Shown piece by piece: positions 6,020 through 12,214 of a stretch of 13,288 nt of DNA. This DNA comes from Candidatus Saccharibacteria bacterium UBA3225 (GTDB taxonomy: Bacteria; Patescibacteriota; Saccharimonadia; Saccharimonadales; Saccharimonadaceae). Where the stretch lies: assembly GCA_002363515.1 (NCBI GenBank), contig DEVX01000011.1:1-13288 (forward strand). Reading direction: 5' to 3'. The position numbers were made by a program, and so were the translations under genes. The stretch's first letter is position 1, and the number at the start of each line of letters is the position of its first letter. The notes beneath the pieces were generated by a model that did not search any database, was not told where the DNA came from, and worked only from the letters and a program-made list of their open reading frames with translations.

Positions 6020-7174
6020 CTATTTTTGAATTCGTTTGAGTTCCGCATGTATTATTTCGTGTATTATCTCGCTAGCTTCGGATATAGCGAGTTCATCGGT
6101 TTGTTTTCCAATAGTGATGCGCAAGGACCCAGATATTTCTGGGTCTGTTAGACCAATTGCTTGGAGTGTAGGAGATTTGATACCTTTGCTAGCGGCACAC
6201 GCGGCGCCGGTTGAGACGTACACTTCCCTATCTTCGAGTGCATAAATTAATCGCTCGGCGTCGAGCCCGGGAATACTAATTGGCAGAAAGTTTACAAGCT
6301 GATTCTTGTCTCTGCCAAGGAAGATTATGTTCGGTAGATCTTCAAGATTCTTGCGGAACTTCTGCTTTAACTCCCCCAGGCGCTTACGCTCTCCATTCAA
6401 ATGCTTTTCCGCATCTGTAATTGCCGCTGCAAAAGCGATCGTAGCAGGAACATTTTCCGTCCCGCTACGTAAGCCCATTTCCTGACCACCCCCAACAGTA
6501 AGTGGCTTTATCTTTACGTTTCTCCCTACATATAACGCGCCGATACCCTTTGGGCCGTATACTTTAGCCGCATTCAGGGTGAGCAAATCTACGCCTAGAC
6601 GGTTTAGTTTTACCTCCATCAGTCCAAGCCCCTGCGAAGCGTCCGTATGAAGATATAGGGGGGTTCGCTCGCCCGCAAAAGCTCGCCGCTGGCGCTCCTC
6701 GGCGACTATACGTCCTAGTTCCGAAATTGGCTGAATTGTTCCTAATTCTGAAGAAACCAAACAGACTGATATGAATTGTGTTTTTGGCGTCAGTTTAGCG
6801 CGAAAGTCGTCAAGGTCAATGCGCCCATATTTATCTACATTTATTAATTGATATTTTCCGGCCCGCTTGGCATTCTCTAATACGGATGGATGCTCCGTTG
6901 CAGATATGAGAACCTCCGCGCCAGCACTAGGTGAAATAACCGAAAAAGCAAGGTTAGTAGCCTCGGTCGCCCCAGAAGTCATAACTAAATCTGCACCTTT
7001 TGCGCCAATTACGTGCGCTATATCATCTTTGGCTTTCTCATAGGCGCGCCGAACCTCGGCGGCGGGCAGATATGCGGCAGACGGGTTAAAAAAGCGCTCA
7101 CTAAAATATGGCAACATAGCCTTGAGGGCCTTGTCAGAAAGAGGCGTCGCAGCAGCGTAATCAAGATAAATCAT
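6020..7174 (-). CDS. Cysteine desulfurase (NifS/IscS-like, PLP-dependent)
   Basis: A 384-residue fold-type I PLP enzyme that removes sulfur from L-cysteine as an enzyme-bound persulfide, for tRNA thiolation or Fe-S assembly. Motifs in order: YLDYAAATP (3-11), SGATEATN (67-74), ATEHPSV (92-98, H95 stacks on PLP), HTDASQ (176-181, D178 and Q181), the Schiff-base lysine in NAAKVYGPKGIGALYV (K204), RSGTEN (236-241) and the persulfide loop STGAACAASKG (C326). Two positions differ from the IscS pattern: the His usually just before the lysine is Ala (AAK), and the Asn-Asn of the usual NNEIG is Ser-Ser (SSELG, 141-145). Length is normal. No scaffold gene is nearby, so tRNA thiolation with MnmA is plausible but inferred. 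The ATG overlaps the upstream transporter's stop (7171-7174), and an extended -10 sits six bases before it, so it may also be expressed alone. Confidence 0.9.
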   Translation of the reverse strand: MIYLDYAAATPLSDKALKAMLPYFSERFFNPSAAYLPAAEVRRAYEKAKDDIAHVIGAKGADLVMTSGATEATNLAFSVISPSAGAEVLISATEHPSVLENAKRAGKYQLINVDKYGRIDLDDFRAKLTPKTQFISVCLVSSELGTIQPISELGRIVAEERQRRAFAGERTPLYLHTDASQGLGLMEVKLNRLGVDLLTLNAAKVYGPKGIGALYVGRNVKIKPLTVGGGQEMGLRSGTENVPATIAFAAAITDAEKHLNGERKRLGELKQKFRKNLEDLPNIIFLGRDKNQLVNFLPISIPGLDAERLIYALEDREVYVSTGAACAASKGIKSPTLQAIGLTDPEISGSLRITIGKQTDELAISEASEIIHEIIHAELKRIQK

Positions 7175-8412
7175 GCTCTTATTTTATCACGAGACCACAT
7201 TCTTGACGGAAGAGTCAAGTAAACAATCGGAAAGATGGCAAATGACGACAAAAGCGCGAATGGCATTAGCAGGTAATCTAGCCCAAGATTAATTAGAGTC
7301 AGGACAACCGTAATCGTAACTATGCGTCCGACCGAAAGAAAAACCTCTGCGATTGATTCGATTTCTACCCGATAAGAGTCGTCTCGTAGGTGGCGGCTCA
7401 GAATATCTTGCAGGCGCGTAATCGTCAACGTACTATTATAAAAGCTCTCGATGATTGATTGCGTATAGATATAAAACACAATTGCAATAACTGGATTATT
7501 CGGAAAAAGGATTGCGCATAATGGCAACAAAACTGCTGGAGGTAGAATTGAAAAAAGAATAGTCTTCTGAAGACGCGCGCGATGGCTAGCTCGCCGATAT
7601 AACCACAGTACGACAATAGCAACAGCCGAAGCGGTAGCCGTAAAAATGCCTAAATTCAAATCAGAGCCAGCACTACGATAGACATTGATTTGCGCAACCA
7701 TTAAATACCCCGCGCTAGAAACGATTATTCCGCGCAAAAGCGATAGGTAGATTATTTTATGCATAGAATCATGTTTTAGCATAAAGCGCATCACATCCAT
7801 AATCGTGTGTTCTTCGGCTTTTTTAACTTTGCCATCCTTATTAACAGGACGAAACATCATTGATAACAACAATTGGGAAATTGATATAATTAAGATGACA
7901 TTTGCCGTACGCACATAGCTCGAATTGCTAATAATGATACCCAGCGCTACCGGCATTGCAACTTTTGCGAGTTCTATCCAAGATTGCCCCACGCTCTTGA
8001 AGTGAAGTCGACGATCGTCTGCTATCTCGGTAGTATCGAAATACATTTTTGGCCGCCAATACAGTACCGATTCTAACGCCGAAAAGACGGCAATTACAAA
8101 CGGGAAATATGGCGATGCGCTATTGAGGAAAATGACGCCGATAATCTGAAAGATTGAGAATAGCATACTCGTACGCCACGCCAGTAGAGTGTGACGACGC
8201 GTCAAGCGAAGCAAGGCAATCGAGAATATCCCCATTAAAGCGTAGCGAACGATACAATAGATCAAAAAGCTAGCCGGCGAATCTTTTAACGAAGCGCGGA
8301 TCATGAAAGCCATTAAAAATACGTTCATGAATGCAGATTTACTATGCAACAGGATATCAACTGCAATCAGAACGTTTTCATTCGTGCGCATTTTACGCAA
8401 TTTCTGAAGCAT
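7171..8412 (-). CDS. MFS-type 12-helix membrane transporter
   Basis: A 413-residue polytopic membrane protein. About twelve hydrophobic segments can be placed (roughly 14-37, 45-69, 80-97, 102-118, 145-162, 169-187, 221-241, 255-273, 283-303, 307-322, 358-376, 380-402). A charged central loop (188-219) divides them six and six, which is the major facilitator plan. Basic residues in short loops (RLTRR 69-73, YRRASHRAR 272-280) fit cytosolic turns. I recognise no substrate signature; a drug, metabolite or small-molecule exporter are all possible. The ATG at 8412 lies six bases after an extended -10 and has no Shine-Dalgarno, so translation may start leaderless; a second Met (codon 8) is less well placed. 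The stop overlaps the cysteine desulfurase start by four bases, but a functional link between the two is not evident. Confidence 0.7.
   Translation of the reverse strand: MLQKLRKMRTNENVLIAVDILLHSKSAFMNVFLMAFMIRASLKDSPASFLIYCIVRYALMGIFSIALLRLTRRHTLLAWRTSMLFSIFQIIGVIFLNSASPYFPFVIAVFSALESVLYWRPKMYFDTTEIADDRRLHFKSVGQSWIELAKVAMPVALGIIISNSSYVRTANVILIISISQLLLSMMFRPVNKDGKVKKAEEHTIMDVMRFMLKHDSMHKIIYLSLLRGIIVSSAGYLMVAQINVYRSAGSDLNLGIFTATASAVAIVVLWLYRRASHRARLQKTILFSILPPAVLLPLCAILFPNNPVIAIVFYIYTQSIIESFYNSTLTITRLQDILSRHLRDDSYRVEIESIAEVFLSVGRIVTITVVLTLINLGLDYLLMPFALLSSFAIFPIVYLTLPSRMWSRDKIRA
7181..7189 (-). promoter_or_regulatory. Extended -10 promoter for the cysteine desulfurase (leaderless geometry)
   Basis: TG (7189-7188), A (7187), TAAAAT (7186-7181), then six bases to the ATG at 7174. 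It lies inside the end of the upstream transporter gene, so it must share coding sequence. The weak purine run AAGAG at 7180-7176 could also serve as a ribosome-binding site on a longer transcript. Confidence 0.5.
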
Positions 8413-8418
8413 GAGTAT

Positions 8419-8427
8419 ATTTTAGCA
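8419..8427 (-). promoter_or_regulatory. Extended -10 promoter for the MFS transporter (leaderless geometry)
   Basis: TG (8427-8426), C (8425), TAAAAT (8424-8419), then six bases to the ATG at 8412. A weak -35, TTAGTT, lies at 8448-8443 with an 18-base or near-normal spacer. The 45-base gap to the neighbouring gene shows no hairpin terminator. Confidence 0.55.
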
Positions 8428-8457
8428 TAAACGCAATAAAACAACTAATAACGAACT

Positions 8458-8826
8458 CTACTTGCTGTAGATGTGTGATTTAACTAAGCGCAAGTATGCC
8501 TTTGTGGCGTTACGAAAGTTTTCTAATTCTTCACCAGTAACCTTATGGTAATCGTTTTCTCTACCGACCTGTTTGTATACGCCGTTCTCGCGCACTTCGT
8601 AACGAATCGTAAGACCATCTTCATACCAGAGCCAAACATTCTTCTTTAGGCAAAAGAACTCGCGCGAATGGCCTTTTTTAACCTCACCAAAAAGCGTACG
8701 CCCGAGCGCTGATTCTGCATTAATTAGGTCGCGCTCGACCGTTTTGCGACGCGCGTCTCGATTCGGATAGACGACGTCTTTCTTTTTTATGCCTAGAAAA
8801 TGTTGTTTAATATTGCGTTGCGGCAT
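8458..8826 (-). CDS. Small basic conserved protein, unknown function (CPR-type family)
   Basis: A 122-residue soluble protein with no signal or membrane segment. The N-terminal part is strongly basic (KKKDVVYPNRDARRKTVERD, 15-34). The centre has an aromatic patch EFFCLKKNVWLWYEDG (56-71) followed by TIRYEVRENGVYK, which predicts a small beta-rich fold, and the C-terminus is helical (98-120). From memory it resembles a short hypothetical family common in Saccharibacteria (REFFCL, then W-x-W, then TTRYEVR). I know no function; nucleic-acid binding is possible from the basic head but unproven. The ATG at 8826 lies inside the previous gene (34-base overlap, different frame) and has GAGG about eight bases upstream. 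It is the last gene of the DUF4868-TatD unit. Confidence 0.7.
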   Translation of the reverse strand: MPQRNIKQHFLGIKKKDVVYPNRDARRKTVERDLINAESALGRTLFGEVKKGHSREFFCLKKNVWLWYEDGLTIRYEVRENGVYKQVGRENDYHKVTGEELENFRNATKAYLRLVKSHIYSK

Positions 8827-9125
8827 GCTAATACCTCATCAGAGACAGCACTTAGCTCTTTATAGAGTTTCTTGTCTTCATAAGTGGCTTTTGCCGAGTA
8901 ATGAACTGGCACCATAGACGAGACCTGAACCGTTTGAACAGGAGTAGTTTGCGCTACGGACACCGTTTGCGGAGATTGTGGGGCTTCCACTGGAGTAGCG
9001 GCAACTGGGGCGCTAACTTCTGGCGCGATTAGCTGTTTTTTCTGCTCCGCTTCTTCGACGGCGGCCTTAATAACGCTCGAGACAGGAATGTGGAATGTCG
9101 AATCGACATCATTATCGTCGTACAT
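8793..9125 (-). CDS. Small Pro/Gln/Val-rich hypothetical protein
   Basis: A 110-residue protein I do not recognise. The first 35 residues are acidic to mixed and partly helical (SVIKAAVEEAEQKKQL, 17-32). Residues 33-75 are a low-complexity Ala/Pro/Val/Gln/Thr linker, likely disordered. The last 35 (AKATYEDKKLYKELSAVSDE, then VLACRNAILNNIF) are predicted helical and could be a docking helix. There is no signal peptide or membrane helix, so it is probably cytosolic. The ATG at 9125 has the best Shine-Dalgarno of the window, AAGGAGG at 9139-9133, overlapping the TatD stop codon. Its own stop lies 34 bases inside the next gene, so the two small proteins should be made together and may interact. 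Confidence 0.7.
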   Translation of the reverse strand: MYDDNDVDSTFHIPVSSVIKAAVEEAEQKKQLIAPEVSAPVAATPVEAPQSPQTVSVAQTTPVQTVQVSSMVPVHYSAKATYEDKKLYKELSAVSDEVLACRNAILNNIF

Positions 9126-9132
9126 AATTAAG

Positions 9133-9139
9133 CCTCCTT
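9133..9139 (-). promoter_or_regulatory. Strong Shine-Dalgarno overlapping the TatD stop codon
   Basis: AAGGAGG on the minus strand, seven bases before the ATG at 9125. It shares bases with the TAA of tatD (9140-9138), which suggests coupled translation. Confidence 0.75.
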
Positions 9140-9890
9140 AGATTTTAAATAGTTTTTCGGCATTTTTAGTAGTAATATCTGCCACTTTGTCGAAACTAAT
9201 TTGATAGTATTGTGCTGCCCAATCGGCTATATTCTTTATATAACCCGGCTTATTTATTGTACCACGAAATGGCTTTGGTGTCAAGAACGGAGCGTCAGTT
9301 TCAAGAATAATTCGTTCTAGCGGAGGGTGTGGGATTTTAGCGAAAGTTGACAGACCATTAACTCCGAAATACAACCCCCTTTTCAGGCCTTGCTGAAGAT
9401 TATCATCGTTATCAGAAAAAGAGTGCAAAACAGAGGTTGGGAGATGAAAATTATCATAAATTGGCCAAAAATCACTGAAGGCATCTCGCACGTGGAAACT
9501 TAAGGGTAGTTTATAATCTTGCGCAATTTGTAGCATGTTTTCAAGTAAATAGGCTTGCCACCCGCGATTATAGCCATCAAAGTGATAATCTAGGCCAATT
9601 TCGCCGATTGCAACCAATTTAGAATCATCTAGAGCATTAGCGGTAACATTCTTAAGGTCCTGCTCTAGCTTAGCGCGATCTCCATCATAATCATTCGGAT
9701 GATAGCCGAAGGTCCACCACACTTCGTCGTGTGCCGCGGCAAAATCACGTGCCGCTAGTGAATCTTGCGGATCCGTGCCAATTACAATTATTTTATCGAC
9801 GCCGTTCTGATGCGCATGTTTAATTATCGCACTTAATGGTGGGTCAAAAAACTTTTTATCATGAATATGACAATGTGTGTCGACAAGCAT
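9138..9890 (-). CDS. tatD: TatD family metal-dependent hydrolase (DNase)
   Basis: A 250-residue TIM-barrel amidohydrolase-superfamily enzyme of the TatD group, which act as Mg-dependent 3'-5' exonucleases or endonucleases on DNA. All metal ligands expected in the family are visible: DTHCHIH at the start (H6, H8), GEIGLDYH (E97), SFHVRDA (H133), VLHSFS (H156) and ETDAPFLTP (D199), followed by the family's PFRG and N-x-P motifs (207-215). Length is slightly below the usual 255-265 residues. The gene begins one base after the stop of the DUF4868 gene, so the two are almost certainly cotranscribed. No clear Shine-Dalgarno lies directly before the ATG, which also suggests coupling. TatD is a housekeeping nuclease in most bacteria, so its place beside a KwaB-like protein may or may not be functional. 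Confidence 0.92.
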   Translation of the reverse strand: MLVDTHCHIHDKKFFDPPLSAIIKHAHQNGVDKIIVIGTDPQDSLAARDFAAAHDEVWWTFGYHPNDYDGDRAKLEQDLKNVTANALDDSKLVAIGEIGLDYHFDGYNRGWQAYLLENMLQIAQDYKLPLSFHVRDAFSDFWPIYDNFHLPTSVLHSFSDNDDNLQQGLKRGLYFGVNGLSTFAKIPHPPLERIILETDAPFLTPKPFRGTINKPGYIKNIADWAAQYYQISFDKVADITTKNAEKLFKI

Positions 9891-9891
9891 A

Positions 9892-10893
9892 TTATCCGCG
9901 CGGAGGCTCCCCTTCCGGTTCGTCTAGAAGTTTCTTGCTCTTAATCTCATATCGGCGACCGTTGACGGGCGAAACGAAGTAATCTTCGCTTAGTAAATTC
10001 ACGAACATATTTAGGTCTTTATCGTCCATAATAATAATTTTGCCGTCATCGTCGGTCATAAGCTCCAGCTGCATTTCGTCTGCGTAATCCAGAAGTTGAT
10101 CCTGCTTCATCTCACCAATTTCAACCGCCTGAAGCTTCTTTACGAGAGGTTTTTTATCTTCTAGTAAAGCATTCAATGTTAGGCCTTCTGGGAAACTGAG
10201 ACTATATGCGTCCTGAAGCTCCTTGGCCTTTTGCTCGGAGATTACTTGCTGTTTGTAATCGTATTGGAAGAGCTTTTCGAACTTGGACTGATTAAAGATG
10301 ACGATATTGCCATCTATAATCGCCGTCTCGTTGCCTTCTGGCACCTTAATGGCAACATCGGCAGTAAGCGGCTCAAAGCTTTCGCCGTTTAGCTCCCAGC
10401 TAAGCTTTCCTTTTAGTGCGGAGCTAGCCGCTAGACCCTTGGTAATATAAAAAGTCTTCTGTCCCTCATCGCCAGGGTAAGTAAACTTTGCCACGATACC
10501 TTTTATGCGTTTAAATTCGTACTCGTTATCTGTAAAAAACGCTATGTCTTTATATTCGTTCTCGATTAGATGGATTAACGTCTCAGCACGACCAACTTTT
10601 TCTAGGTCGATACGATAAATTACCTTATCTTCCCCATCGGATAACTCATATTCGCGGCATTCCAGTCCCTTGTCGGCTTCTTTGATAACAAACTCTACTG
10701 CCTCGAGCATAAACATTGAGCGAATCGTCTGCATCAAAACATCGCTGTAGCGCACCTTATACGGCGTATAGTTCTTGTTGAATAGAAATAATTCTACGGA
10801 AATGTTATTTTTAACTTCATCGACGGAGTTTGCCCACTGAAATACGTCAAATTCTGTCTGGCCAGCCGCCTGGCCTTCTTCTGTTTGCTCCAT
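9892..10893 (-). CDS. DUF4868 / KwaB-like protein
   Basis: A 333-residue acidic soluble protein. The C-terminal half fits the DUF4868 family, which includes KwaB of the Kiwa anti-phage system. After a beta-rich middle (115-180) comes the family-like run AIIDGNIVIFNQSKFEKLFQ (191-210), a strand pair and then F-x-x-L-F. A helical section (214-275) follows, then a DGKIIIMD strand (283-290) and the closing motif YFVSPVNGRRYEIKSKKLL (305-323), close to the y-x-S-x-x-T/N-G-x-x-y-x-x-x-sK ending I associate with DUF4868. The N-terminus (1-20) is Gln/Glu-rich. No KwaA-like four-helix membrane protein is adjacent; the only polytopic neighbour is a 12-helix transporter in another unit. The start at 10893 has AAGGAGG four bases away and its own extended -10 at 10915-10923. 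The family call is from memory of motifs, and a role in defence is only a hypothesis. Confidence 0.6.
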   Translation of the reverse strand: MEQTEEGQAAGQTEFDVFQWANSVDEVKNNISVELFLFNKNYTPYKVRYSDVLMQTIRSMFMLEAVEFVIKEADKGLECREYELSDGEDKVIYRIDLEKVGRAETLIHLIENEYKDIAFFTDNEYEFKRIKGIVAKFTYPGDEGQKTFYITKGLAASSALKGKLSWELNGESFEPLTADVAIKVPEGNETAIIDGNIVIFNQSKFEKLFQYDYKQQVISEQKAKELQDAYSLSFPEGLTLNALLEDKKPLVKKLQAVEIGEMKQDQLLDYADEMQLELMTDDDGKIIIMDDKDLNMFVNLLSEDYFVSPVNGRRYEIKSKKLLDEPEGEPPRG

Positions 10894-10897
10894 TTAG

Positions 10898-10904
10898 CCT
10901 CCTT
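10898..10904 (-). promoter_or_regulatory. Strong Shine-Dalgarno for the DUF4868 gene
   Basis: AAGGAGG (10904-10898), four bases before the ATG at 10893. It fixes this start and marks the unit as leadered, unlike the neighbouring genes. Confidence 0.75.
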
Positions 10905-10920
10905 ATACTTAATTAGTATA
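10904..10920. repeat. 6-bp inverted repeat overlapping the DUF4868 promoter
   Basis: TATACT and AGTATA flank a five-base loop (TAATT). The right arm is the -10 box and the left arm abuts the Shine-Dalgarno. It could be a small operator or a weak hairpin; as a terminator for the S41 gene it is too AT-rich and lacks a T-run. Confidence 0.3.
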
Positions 10921-10923
10921 GCA
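10915..10923 (-). promoter_or_regulatory. Extended -10 promoter of the DUF4868-TatD unit
   Basis: TG (10923-10922), C (10921), TATACT (10920-10915). The start site would fall near 10908, giving a leader of about 15 bases that contains the AAGGAGG. The upstream part overlaps the end of the S41 protease gene, and no convincing -35 is seen. Confidence 0.5.
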
Positions 10924-10925
10924 AA

Positions 10926-12167
10926 TTATTCTTTTAATGCAGCGTCCAACTGAGGGTCTTCTTCTTTATTAATCTGATCAAAAGTGCGTTCAACTTCTTT
11001 GTCTGGCACAATTCCCTCGCCGTTAATATTTTTGCCTTTAGGTGTATACCATTTCGCTACCGTCACGCGAAGCAGCTCACCGCCAGTGAGTTTTTGAAGC
11101 GCCTGTACGCTCCCCTTGCCGTAAGTTTTCTCACCGATTAGTTTAGCCAGATCATAATCTTGCAAGGCGCCAGCTACAATTTCGGAAGCCGAGGCGGTTG
11201 AACCGTTTACGAGCACGATTGTTTTTGTGTTTTTTAGAATAGCGCTCCCGCCTTTTGCATAGACTTTTTCGTTATATAATCCGCTTTGCGATTTTTGCTC
11301 AACAATTAGCTTGCCAGACTCAACCCACAATGAGGCAACTTCCTGAGCGGCCGTGACATATCCACCACCATTTCCACGAAGGTCAATGATGACTTTTTTG
11401 ACTTTTTTATCAATAGCCTCCTGCGCCTTTTCGCGAGCTAATTTTCCAGTGTCGCTGTCGAAACGAGTAATCGTGATGATAGCTGCATCGCCTTTATAAT
11501 CTGAATATACACTGACGTTATTAATGATTTCTCGAACTAAATCAAAGCTGACTTCTTTATTGTCGCGCATGACAGTCAATTTGACTTTTGTACCCGCTTC
11601 GCCACGAAGTTTTTTCGCTATATCTTCTACGCCTAAACCGCTAATATCTTCGTCGTCTGCTTTGTAGATGATATCTCCCGCGAGAACCCCCGCCTTGCGA
11701 GCCGGGTTATCCGGCGTAGTGCGAAGAACTTTTACTAAGCCATCACGCTCACCGATCTCTACGCCAATGCCAGCACCAACATCACCCTCGAGTTCCTTAT
11801 CGAATTCTTCGGCCTCTTTGGCGTTCATGTAATATGTATATTTGTCGCCGGCGGCATTGACGAGGCCTCGTTTCGCCTCCTCGATAACTTTTTCCCGATC
11901 GAGTGATCCATCAAAACTCGAAGAAAGCTCACCGTAGACATCGTTAAGCTCATCAAAGCTAATACTCGTGGCAGCTCGATTGCCCAATGCGGTATTTATA
12001 TTATTGCTGATTTTATCGAAATTAATCCCGATTATGACACCAATCGCCATTGTAACGGCGGCGACAATTACGGTCGTAGTGAGATTTACTTTCTTTTCGG
12101 GTTTGGACGGCGCATCGTAGATAGAACGCGTCGGATTATTAGATTCTTTCGCAGTTGTTTTAGCCAT
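10926..12167 (-). CDS. C-terminal processing protease, S41 family (CtpA/CtpB type)
   Basis: A 413-residue serine protease anchored by one N-terminal helix (about 29-49) after a basic cytosolic head, so the protease domain faces outside. The PDZ domain lies at about 125-205 (GAGIGVEIGERDGLVKVLRT, 131-150). The S41 core includes the IIDLRGNGGGYV motif (260-271). The catalytic serine is S326 in NGSTASASEI (321-330), followed 25 residues later by the general base K351 in KTYGKGSVQ and Q355 four residues after it, the same spacing as in Bacillus CtpB. Such proteases trim or degrade exported proteins, often cell-wall hydrolases or their activators. Here the gene lies 47 bases downstream of a PcsB-like hydrolase, a pairing seen in many bacteria. 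The ATG at 12167 has no Shine-Dalgarno but follows an extended -10 by six bases. Confidence 0.92.
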   Translation of the reverse strand: MAKTTAKESNNPTRSIYDAPSKPEKKVNLTTTVIVAAVTMAIGVIIGINFDKISNNINTALGNRAATSISFDELNDVYGELSSSFDGSLDREKVIEEAKRGLVNAAGDKYTYYMNAKEAEEFDKELEGDVGAGIGVEIGERDGLVKVLRTTPDNPARKAGVLAGDIIYKADDEDISGLGVEDIAKKLRGEAGTKVKLTVMRDNKEVSFDLVREIINNVSVYSDYKGDAAIITITRFDSDTGKLAREKAQEAIDKKVKKVIIDLRGNGGGYVTAAQEVASLWVESGKLIVEQKSQSGLYNEKVYAKGGSAILKNTKTIVLVNGSTASASEIVAGALQDYDLAKLIGEKTYGKGSVQALQKLTGGELLRVTVAKWYTPKGKNINGEGIVPDKEVERTFDQINKEEDPQLDAALKE

Positions 12168-12173
12168 AAGAAT

Positions 12174-12182
12174 ATTTTATCA
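12174..12182 (-). promoter_or_regulatory. Extended -10 promoter for the S41 protease (leaderless geometry)
   Basis: TG (12182-12181), A (12180), TAAAAT (12179-12174), then ATTCTT and the ATG at 12167. The geometry is identical to that at 7174 and 8412. The -35 region is poor (AAACCA), as is common with extended -10 promoters. Confidence 0.55.
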
Positions 12183-12214
12183 CAGTATGGCACTAATGGT
12201 TTGGAGCTGAAAGG

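Noticed and set aside
6001-6035. Bidirectional rho-independent terminator between the convergent genes
   Set aside because: The gap is only 12 bases and the TTAGTACTAA palindrome has no loop or GC stem. The TTTTT at 6023-6027 lies inside the desulfurase gene.
7171-10893. A complete Kiwa (KwaA-KwaB) system
   Set aside because: No small four-helix KwaA-like protein is adjacent to the DUF4868 gene. The membrane protein at 7171-8412 has about 12 helices and its own promoter.
12183-12214. Terminator between the CHAP hydrolase and the S41 protease
   Set aside because: The 47-base gap has no GC-rich stem followed by T residues on the minus strand, so the two genes may be cotranscribed as well as having the promoter at 12174-12182.
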